Origin: Evernia prunastri
Taxonomy: Eukaryota; Ascomycota; Lecanoromycetes; Lecanorales; Parmeliaceae
DNA length: 64,000 nt
Assembly (NCBI GenBank): GCA_003184365.1
Contig: NKYR01000129.1
Location: 39,082 to 103,081 of the forward strand
Direction: 5' to 3'
How positions within the stretch are numbered: position 1 is the stretch's first letter; every line of letters begins with the position of its first letter. Shown piece after piece: positions 55,531-64,000 of this stretch. The position numbers and the translations under genes were made by a program. The notes under the pieces were generated by a model that was not told the DNA's origin, made no database searches, and saw nothing but the letters and a program-made list of their open reading frames with translations.

Positions 55531-57860
55531 TTTTTATATATACTAATTTCGTAATTATATTCGATTAAATTATATTTCTTGAAAAAATATACGACGAGAT
55601 AAAGTACTTTATTATTATTATATTAAAATAAAATATCTTTTAACACGTAATTAAAGACGTTAATTTTTATTATAATCTTTCGATTAGAATTATAATAACG
55701 AAAGATAACGTCGAAGATAAAGACTTTTTTTAAAATCTCGAAAACGAATTAATACTTAAAAACTTATTCGAAGAATTAATCTTTTCGCGTAAGTCGCGTT
55801 AAAGAATTAATTGTCTTATTATAATCGTAAATAAATCTTTTATAAAAATTAATAAAGTCGAAAAACTTTAAATATTCTTAACGTTGACGATAATAAATTA
55901 CTATATAATAATCTCGATTTTAACGAGTCTATTTATCTGAATTTTTTTAATAATAATAATAAAATCGAAATACAAAATTTAAATTATATAAAACTCGAAT
56001 TTAATAACATTAACTTAAAAATCGATTTCTCTTAACTTTTATAAAATACGTTTAACGTAAATTTTATATTTTTCTTCGATTTTATTATAAATAAGAATAT
56101 TATCGAGATACGTAGTATAAAAGTTATTAAGATACTCGCGAAGAGTGTTATTAATATAATACTAGAATAAGATAGATTTATTATAGAGATTGATTGATTT
56201 GATTGCTTAATACGCCTATCTAGTAAACTACTTTACTAATCAGGGAGTTCCTCGAATATTTGTAGCGCTGAAGAAACCTTTCGGACAAAAACTTCAACTT
56301 ATCCTCTCGTGTTATCATTGTTGTCAACTCTTAGTCTTTGACTGTCAAGTTGTTGCCACAAACCACTGTCACTTCCGTTCTCTTTCAGTCTGCCGCTATT
56401 GTTTCCGTGATTGTCTCCTTCTATGCCTTCTTTTTGCTTCCCCTCTTCTCCTTACCCTTTTTCTTGTTTTGGGTTTCTTTGTCTAGTCCTAGCGGTAATT
56501 TGGACCGAGCCAATTGCTCTTGGGCCAGCGAGAATTGATCGAGACGTCCTATTTTGATCATCCATCGTGCGGCAGCGCGTATTCCGTGCTTCTGTGTCAA
56601 GATTTGTCGATAATCTGACGTGCCGACTTGTTCAATGAGTTCTCTTCTCTCTTTCGCCAGTTCCGGGCAGAACAGTAATATGTGTTTGACCGTCTGTTTT
56701 CTCCAGCCGCATGAGCACTCAGCGTTTCGAATACCAGGTACCTTCATTCGATAGAGAAAATCATTGAGACCTATCTTCTCGCTTCGAAGTTGTACTGCCA
56801 TTGAGCTTTCTGCTTTCCTTAGCTTAATTTGAATAATATATAACGTAATTAAGATTAATATTCTTTTCGTTAATCTTTTAATAAAATACGTGAAATATCG
56901 TATCGGTTAAAAGAGTTATTAAAATTCTCGATTTTATTATAAAAGTGATAATTCTTATAATAATAAGAATAGATTATTCTTTTCGTTAAGAATAAATTAA
57001 ATATATATATATATATTAATTAAACTCGATAGTTATATTAAAATCAATTATTATTAAGTAAAGTATCTTTGTAGCTTACGAACGAAAACGTAAATTCGTT
57101 TTTTGATTGAATTTATTAATTAAGAGATTAAGACTTTAGAAATTTGAATAGAAAATCTTTCAAAAAGTTCTTTATTCGAATTTATCACGCTTTTATCGAA
57201 GATTTAAAAAATACGTCTTTAAAAGATTAAAACGAGTATTAATGATATAAAAATACTTTCTATTAAAACGCGTCTATATAAGACTTTTAAAATAAAGTTA
57301 TCAATATCGAAGATTTTAGCGAGTAGCTTAATCTTAAAGAAAATCGTAACGAATAATAAAATAACTTCGTCGAAGCGTATTTTATTACGCTATTTAAATA
57401 ATTAATTATTTATAAACTTTATAAAAATATCTTCGCGTTAAATAATAAGCTTCACAAATATTTAGCTATAAATAAGTGTTAAAAGTCTTTAATAACTAAT
57501 TAATTAGTTACTACTATTACTTAAATAGAAGCTTTAATTTTTATATCTTAAATTATCGAGTTTATTATTATAAATTGATTTACTTCAAAACGCGCTTTTC
57601 GAGATTATCGCTTCACGATAATAAAAACTTTATTTATATATCAAGATTAATTTTATAATCACTGCTTTAAAATCGAATATATTATATCGTTAATTAATCG
57701 AATCTTTTTAAATTAAATTATTAAAAAAAAATTCTTTATATTAATCTTAAAAAATTCTTATTTATTAAAATTTATAAATTTAATATTAAAGAATATAATA
57801 CGTGCGAATATATGATTGTTTTTCTATATATATTAAATACGAGTAATAAAGTTACGTTAC
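55531..57860 (-). pseudogene. Second RIP-decayed gypsy relic (interrupted by a LINE)
   Basis: Minus-strand codons at 56110-56070 read YLDNILIYNK followed by IEEKY, again the RT box with Asp to Asn. The LINE fragment at 56187-56825 sits just upstream of this motif in the element's own direction. Borders not determined. Confidence 0.55.
56187..56825 (-). mobile_element. LINE-type fragment, second family
   Basis: Minus-strand open frame of 126 codons (56801-56421): RSEKIGLNDFLYRMKVPGI, knuckle CSCGWRKQTVKHILLFC, end SKLPLGLDKETQNKKKG. It is clearly homologous to but diverged from the family at 50414-51224. The tail side (56187 onwards) reads ATTGATTGATTTG on the plus strand, i.e. a CAAT-type tail on the minus strand. 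Truncated at the 5' side near AAGCTAAGG. No clean target duplication found. Confidence 0.75.
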
Positions 57861-58264
57861 TGGGCTCTTAAAGCCCTGAAAGAAAAAAGCTGGGACCTAG
57901 CGGCCACCAGCACAAGAAGAAAGAAGAATTGGGTTAATCCATATAGGGACGTCGAGGAATATCAGAGCATTGACGTAATTGGACGGAAAATACAAGACTG
58001 GTTCCGAGAACGGAGATCCAAGAAATGGGAAAAATATCAACGAAGAATTCCTATCGCAACGAGAACCCCTGCCCAGGCAGGGAACTTATATGACGGCAGG
58101 TTCGACCACCACAAGATGCTGAGGAAGGCTGAGAGCTCGGTCGCTGTCCAAATGAGAAGCGGCAAAATCGGGCTTAACGCATTCCTCAACAGGATAAGGG
58201 TTCCAGGTATCGACCCCGACTGCAGGTGCGGATGGAGAAGACAAGATGTCAAGCATATCCTCCT
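57861..58264 (+). mobile_element. LINE-type fragment, first family
   Basis: Same sequence as 50414-50778 but reaching 32 bp further upstream (WALKALKEKSWDLAATSTRR). It is open throughout and cut by the N at 58265. Its 5' extension shows that the shared start at 50414 is a truncation point, not the element's end. Confidence 0.8.
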
Positions 58265-58265
58265 N

Positions 58266-58641
58266 CTAGCCACGAATGGTTCGTTTTGCCTGTAGGTAGG
58301 CCACACCCGAGTGTCCAATGATCTGCTATCGAAACAGCTTCACAACGGTCCCGTTTGACAATTTTATTTTACTGTTCGCTTGCCAGTACGAACGGAAGGG
58401 TGGATGATCTAGTTGTAGTGTCAGAACCGTGCCCAGAGTCAAGTCTAATGGGGGTAAATTGAATAAGACAACTAGATAAGGAGGAAATATGTACAGAAGA
58501 AGAGCGCTTAAATACTAGGAAGAATCCCCGCTAGCCTATGTGTCAATGGGAATGTGTCAATAACCAATAAACACTCTATGTGCTAGACACATAGCCATAA
58601 ACACTCCCTATGTGCCTGACACCTAGGGTACGTCCGTAACA
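58266..58641 (+). mobile_element. LTR-retrotransposon 3' end (probable copia LTR)
   Basis: A TG...CA unit from about 58421 (TGTCAGAACCGTG) to 58641 (GTCCGTAACA) looks like a 221-bp LTR, preceded by a short frame (NDLLSKQLHNGP, then stop) reminiscent of the end of copia RNase H. Its right end recurs, reversed, at 7445-7514. The left side is lost in the N at 58265. Confidence 0.5.
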
Positions 58642-59092
58642 GCTTCGAAGTTGTACTGCCATTGAGCTTTCTGCTTTCCTTAGCTTGGAGTGGTAATCGA
58701 ATCTATTGTCAAAGAGACCGCCTTCCTGAGCCGGACTTCTAACCGATGTAGAGATTTTCGCTTGATATCTGGACCATCGATCTAGCCATTGTTGACGGGC
58801 CCAGTCTTGGACCCTTTGATCAATTGCTTTGACGTCTTGATATTCCTCTACGTCTTTGATTGGGTTGATCCAGTTCTTTTTCCTCCTTGTTGTACAAGCC
58901 GCCTCATGCCACTCTTTGACTCCTAAGGAGCGAAGCGCCCAGGCCTCTTTCTCTTTTGCCGGGGACGGCGGTATCAGTCGTTTCTTCTTCTTTTTGCCTT
59001 GCAGTTTGTTCCATATGTGCATGTTTCCCTCCTGCGTTACCAGATGAATCCCACCACTGGCCTGTTGTTGCATCACTAGTCGGTCAAGCTGG
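58642..59092 (-). mobile_element. LINE-type fragment, second family, upstream part
   Basis: Minus-strand frame reading ASGGIHLVTQEGNMHIWNKL, a Lys run, EKEAWALRSLGVKEWHEA, TRRKKNWINPIKDVEEYQ, SKLRKAESSMAVQLRS and then cut at 58642 by the LTR. It covers the part of ORF2 just before that in 56187-56825. Confidence 0.75.
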
Positions 59093-59352
59093 AAGTAATA
59101 AATCTTAATCGTAGAGATTTGAAATAAAAATCGATTCGTCTGCGAAGTATTTTTATAAAGATATTTAAGTATCGATATAATAAATAGATTTAAAAATATT
59201 ATAATATAATGAAAGTAGAAAAAGCGCGATTATCGATAGTTTAAAATTTAAGAACTTTCGAAAAACGACGATTTTATAGTTTTATAAATATTAAGAAAAG
59301 TATCTATATTATACTCGCGTTAGTAAAAGATAAAAAATTCTTTTATATTAAT

Positions 59353-60543
59353 AACTTTATCGACTCGGTCGCTGTCCAAATGAGAAGCGGCAAAATCGGG
59401 CTTAACGCATTCCTCAACAGGATAAGGGTTCCAGGTATCGACCCCGACTGCAGGTGCGGATGGAGAAGACAAGATGTCAAGCATATCCTCCTCTTCTGTC
59501 CGAGATCGCGGGAGGATAAACCACGGCTACTTGCGGAGGCGGGTACCAGGGACTTCCAGACAATGCTGACCACGACCAAAGGGATCCGGGTAGCGGCAAG
59601 GTGGATGGTTAACTCCGGCTGGTTAAACAGCTTCGAGTTGGCCAGCGAACAACTCCAACGGTCAAGACTACCCCTCGGGGTAGAGGAGACCATTAAGCCC
59701 AAAAAGGGCGCACGAAGAAGCGATCNAATAACGTCGCCTTCTGTCCGAGATCGCGGGAGGATAAACCACGGCTACTTGCGGAGGCGGGTACCAGGGACTT
59801 CCAGACAATGCTGACCACGACCAAAGGGATCCGGGTAGCGGCAAGGTGGATGGTTAACTCCGGCTGGTTAAACAGCTTCGAGTTGGCCAGCGAACAACTC
59901 CAACGGTCAAGACTACCCCTCGGGGTAGAGGAGACCATTAAGCCCAAAAAGGGCGCACGAAGAAGCGATCGTACCCGCCTCTAGAGGCGGGGGCGATCAG
60001 AGATACAAAAGTCAGAGAATAGAAGAGTCGGCGCAAAGAAGTAGAGAGATGTGCGGTGGTGTAATAGGGCTCCTAAGGAGCACAGCAGAAGGGAGAGCGT
60101 ACTGTTTAGTTGAAGTTTTTGTCCAGAGGTTCGCCCTCAGGTTTCTTCAACGCCCAGCCGTAAAGCTGGTTCAGCGTTAATGTTACCCTCATTAGCTTAC
60201 ATCAAGTAGCTAGCATAGGCGTATAAAACAATCAATCAATCAATCAACTTNGATCGTCCCCGCCTCTAGAGGCGGGGGCGATCAGAGATACAAAAGTCAG
60301 AGAATAGAAGAGTCGGCGCAAAGAAGTAGAGAGATGTGCGGTGGTGTAATAGGGCTCCTAAGGAGCACAGCAGAAGGGAGAGCGTACTGTTTAGTTGAAG
60401 TTTTTGTCCAGAGGTTCGCCCTCAGGTTTCTTCAACGCCCAGCCGTAAAGCTGGTTCAGCGTTAATGTTACCCTCATTAGCTTACATCAAGTAGCTAGCA
60501 TAGGCGTATAAAACAATCAATCAATCAATCAACTTTATCGACT
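59353..60543 (+). mobile_element. LINE-type insertion with 13-bp target duplication, internally mis-joined
   Basis: First-family element starting at 59366 and ending in a CAATCAATCAATC tail at 60530, flanked by AACTTTATCGACT (59353-59365 and 60531-60543). Inside are Ns at 59726 and 60251. Sequence after each N repeats what came before it, and the tail before the second N is followed by AACTT, the start of the same target duplication. The simplest reading is one insertion of about 0.8 kb whose middle was duplicated during assembly. Confidence 0.82.
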
Positions 60544-63498
60544 TTAATTAATATAATAATATCTACGATTTGAATTTTATAAATAAGAATTATAAAGTAG
60601 TAAAAAAGATTAATATACGCTATATTATAAAATAATAGAGAGATTAAAAATTTGAATCTTAGAGTATCGAAAATGAGATTAAATATATAATAATCAAAAT
60701 CGAATCTAGTAACTCTTCTCGACTTAAATATCTTATTTAACTCGAATATCTTTCTCGATTCGAATATTCTTCTTAACTTAAATATTCTTTTTAATTTAAA
60801 TATTTTTAAATATATAAAAGTTTTTTTTAGGTGAAATGAACTCGAAGTATAAGATTTTTAGTTAACGACGCTATTTAACGCGAATAAGTAATTCTTCGCT
60901 TTCTTTAAAAAATATATAATTAATAATATTTTTTATTTATCTTTAATAATCTAATTCTTTATAATAATTCTTTCGTTTATTAATTATAAATAAGCGTCTA
61001 AAAAGAGATTAGTAAAGATAAGATTAAAGAATAAAAAGATAAAAATATATTATTTAACGCTTACGAAATATATTTTAAACGATAATATTTATAATCTAAT
61101 TATTCTTAGTAGAGAAAGTAAATTACTTAATATAATAATATAAACTCGATATCTGACTAATAACACTACTAAGTTAAGTCGATATTATAAATTATAAAAA
61201 TATTATACTATTAGTGTAAGATAATTGCTATTTCGGAAAAAACTGTTTAAAGAGTATATAGTAATTATTGAATCGACGAATATTATTTGAATAGTATATA
61301 GTAATTACTAAATCGATAAATATTATATAAATAGTATATAGTAGTTATTAAATCGGCGGATATTATATAAATAGCATATAGTAGTTACTAAATCGACGGA
61401 AAGCGTGCGAATTTTTATTGAAGTTACTAATCGAAATCTATTATATATCGAATATAAATTATAATCTTCTATTTATTAAAACTCTAGAAGAAAGAAACTA
61501 TTACTATACGATTCGAGACGATCGATTTAATATTATAAACGACGACGATGAAATAGTCTATTCAGACACTCGTATAAAAAAGAGCTATTTGCTGAATCTT
61601 AAGTAATTTATACTCTTATTAATCTTACGATCGTTCATTAAATTACTCGCAAATAACATCTCTTAAAATATATAACATTAACGATTAAATTATCTTAATA
61701 TGTAAAATATTAAGAGACTAATTAATATATGTAACGATATTAATGTAAATAAGATCAATAAGCTATAGAAAAAGAAATCTTCTTATAATCTTTATATTTT
61801 ATACTCTATTAATAAAAAGACTAAGACTTCGTCTCGTATTTTACGTCGTTAAAATCTTTTCAAACGAGCAAAGAAGAAAAGCGAATTAATGTATTCGAAT
61901 CTTATTAATAAAAATAAGATAAAACGCATTAAGAGAGAATATAGATATATCGTCTTTATAATATAAGATAAAATCGATATACTTTACGTCTTCTTTCTAA
62001 AGCGAAAATTTGAACTATCTCGAAAAATACGAAAGTTCTTTATTTTTATAAAGATTTAGAATGTCATGGTGTGGATCTCAGTCTAGTCAGGTTAATCTAT
62101 GCGATAGCCGACGATCTAGGCGACAGCCCCTTAAGGGCTGCTCGCATCCCCCGTTCTTTCTTGTTTCCTGATCTTTCGTCTTGGCCTTTACCTTAGTCCT
62201 AGCCATAGAGAATGAGATTCCTCTTATCAAGCCTCGTTCCCTGACATAGAATATCTCTATCGAACGATTCAATAGCGACAATAAAAGCATCTATATCGAT
62301 ATATTTTATTAGATTATTTTCAAGAAATTCGATATTTAATAAGAGTTCTCTATTTTCTACACATCAAATCAAAACGAAATAGCGAAACGTATCTTTCGAA
62401 TTCTATTTAAGCGTATAAGAACTATTTTAAAAGATATTTAATTATCTTAATCTCTATAAAGAGAAGCTTTTAATACTATTATTTATTTAAAGAATAAATC
62501 TCTCTGCAAGACACTTAATCAAATAACTTCGTATAAGACTTAATATAATATTAAGTTAAATCTATTTCATTTGCACGTCTTCAACTATATATATATAATA
62601 TATAATAATAATTTCAAGCGAAGAAAGCTAGATAATAAAAGAATTAGATGCAAACTATTTGACTACGAGAAATCGAATTAATGTCGTGTAGAAAATATCG
62701 CTAAAAAACGTACTATTCAAATTAGTTATATTGATTTTGACGATTTTCATTCTTCTAAAGAATTCGAGAAGAAAAACGACGAAACCTTTTAAGATTTCTT
62801 CGAGCACGAGATCGATTCTTATCGAACTTTAATCTCTAAGTTAACTAACGTATTTAACTTTAATAAGAAGATCGACAATAATAGCGATTAAATAAAAAAC
62901 GTCTTCATTATTTTCGAGAATAATAAATTAAATTTCGAGATAGTCTTAGATTTAACTACTTCAAATTCTCTTATTCTTTCTACACGCACTCGTATTAAAA
63001 TCTCAATCGACTATACGAAACTTTATAAAGATAATTATTTAGTTAAGCGTGTAGATTTTACAGCAAGAACTTATAAAGTTATAATACATTTATCACTCTT
63101 CGTTTTATTAAATATCTATAAAATTCTAAGCGATTTTAATAAAGATAAATAAATAGACGCTTTTATCGAAGAGTTAAGTTCTTATATTATTAAAGAAATC
63201 TAAGATTAATTATATTTATCTTTAAGAGAAAGAAAGATAATCTTAAAAAAATAAATAATAAAATTAAAATTTAATTTAATAAAAGTTATAGTACGTTATA
63301 AAGCACGCTGAATAATTAAAGAATTCAGACAAATTAAAGATATCGACTTTAATGAGATTTATATAGAAATTATTAAATTTATATTATAACGAATTCTTCT
63401 CGCTTTGAGAGCGATATACGATTACGAAATCATATATTCGAATATAATTATCGTCTTTCTGAAGTTCTTACTAAAGAAAAAGATCTAAATCGAATAGC
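60544..63498 (+). pseudogene. RIP-decayed copia LTR-retrotransposon
   Basis: Plus-strand relic. 61418-61606 reads as the pre-integrase region (YYISNINYNLLFIKTL, IINDDDEIVYSD). Next comes RLNYLNM-NIKRL, a degraded zinc-binding box (WHxRLGHLN type), then YRYIVFII, DILYVFFLKRKFEL and RKIRKFF, the integrase core. It is interrupted by a solo LTR (62062-62246) and resumes with the later integrase residues (SSLFSTHQIK) and, at about 63395-63470, LLALRAIYDYEIIYSNIIIV, the start of copia RT. It is cut at 63499 by another insertion. Confidence 0.7.
62057..62251 (+). mobile_element. Solo LTR, family D, with TAGAA target duplication
   Basis: 185 bp (62062-62246) beginning TGTCATGGTGTGG and ending GTTCCCTGACA, flanked by TAGAA on both sides. 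Normal composition inside the mutated copia integrase. Ends match families A and C; body differs. Contains the near-palindrome CAGCCCCTTAAGGGCTG. Confidence 0.88.
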
Positions 63499-64000
63499 TG
63501 TAAGGGCAAGGGGCGGTGAGGCGGCTTGCGACGGCTAGGATCGGCATTGCTATGCCGCAAGGCATGAAGCCAGTTGGAATGCTTGGCAGGAGTCTTAAAT
63601 ATCCGCGCACCCACCTTGTTTCTTCTTCTTCCTTAGCTATTAGTTCACTTAGCAATCGAACGTATACTTCTACGCACCACGCTCATATAACTTCGCTTAG
63701 TGCCTAGCTGCTACGCAGTTCCATGAAAAGAGGCCTTGCTACCTGTTAGGCGCAGGCCAAAAAGGGGCAGTAGTGCATGTATCCGCCTGAGCCGCGAATG
63801 CTTGGCATACGCATGCCAAGCGATTCCTTGGCGAAGAAGCTTAAGGAGCGCATGCCCCCGTGTTTCTAATTTTCCTTCCTTAAGAATTAGTCTTACCATC
63901 TAGATATATATACTCTACTAAGTTCACATTGCTACACAACCCTAGCCTGGCTTCTATACTTCTATTATATAAGCCAGTCTAACATAGACGTAATATTAAA
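63499..64000 (+). mobile_element. Unclassified unmutated repeat, runs off the right edge
   Basis: Starts TGTAAGGGCAAGG at a sharp border with the decayed copia RT; normal composition at least to about 63900. It contains a hairpin GCTTGGCAT-ACGC-ATGCCAAGC (about 63799-63820). TG at the start fits an LTR, but the other end is outside the window or beyond the AT-rich tail, so the class is open. Confidence 0.4.

Larger units (their letters stand above)
46340..63498. repeat. Large AT-rich RIP-decayed compartment
   Basis: Seventeen kb of AT-rich DNA broken by a few islands of normal composition, each a separate insertion. In the mutated parts CA and TG dinucleotides are strikingly rare while CG, GA and TC remain and TA is abundant, the pattern left by RIP (CpA to TpA on both strands). 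No open frame longer than about 60 codons survives in the mutated parts. Recognisable ruins: gypsy RT motifs near 52306-52338 and 56070-56110, and copia integrase/RT at about 61400-63490. No host gene seen. Confidence 0.85.

Overview
The window is nuclear DNA of a filamentous ascomycete (Pezizomycotina); the class cannot be fixed from sequence alone. The reasons are short introns (about 43-150 bp) in most genes, a Ppo-type fatty-acid oxygenase, fungal forms of Bud13, Brl1, Got1, Ykt6 and cytochrome b2, and AT-rich blocks with the signature of repeat-induced point mutation (RIP).

Layout. 1-1828: 5' part of a psi-factor oxygenase gene (minus) that runs off the left edge. 1829-8639: a repeat island with an AT-rich decayed block, a tandem array of a short non-autonomous LTR element (about 170 bp LTR, about 830 bp non-pol interior), a solo LTR of a second family and nested fragments. 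8640-17619: compact housekeeping block with arp8 (INO80), arl1 (Golgi GTPase), a calcineurin-like phosphoesterase, an anoctamin/TMEM16 protein and bud13. 17620-20816: gene-poor, with a decayed coding relic. 20817-45832: second gene block with a small acidic protein, a Brl1/Brr6 nuclear-envelope protein, RCC1 (Ran GEF), an ORF broken by one in-frame TAG, flavocytochrome b2, a zinc-binding-like unknown, ykt6, an Slh1/ASCC3 double-cassette helicase, a conserved unknown, profilin, got1 and an Ies6-like INO80 subunit. Several of these (profilin, got1, ykt6, the small acidic protein, the 5' exons of cytochrome b2) are split into such short exons that they had to be rebuilt by hand from splice sites. 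46340-64000: a large RIP-decayed compartment containing gypsy and copia ruins, into which younger, unmutated elements have inserted: solo LTRs with perfect 5-bp target duplications, 5'-truncated LINE-type elements with 13-bp target duplications, a MITE-like piece and an unclassified repeat at the right edge.

The genes do not form a pathway. Loose themes are INO80 remodelling (arp8, Ies6-like), Golgi/ER vesicle traffic (arl1, ykt6, got1) and nuclear transport/envelope (RCC1, Brl1).

The most interesting signal is in the short LTR element: a 12-nt stretch lying 1 nt downstream of the LTR is the exact reverse complement of a 12-mer inside the LTR. This is the arrangement expected of Tf1/sushi-type self-priming reverse transcription, here in an element with no visible gag or pol. 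Seven single-N gaps, all in repeats, mean that repeat order is partly an assembly product.
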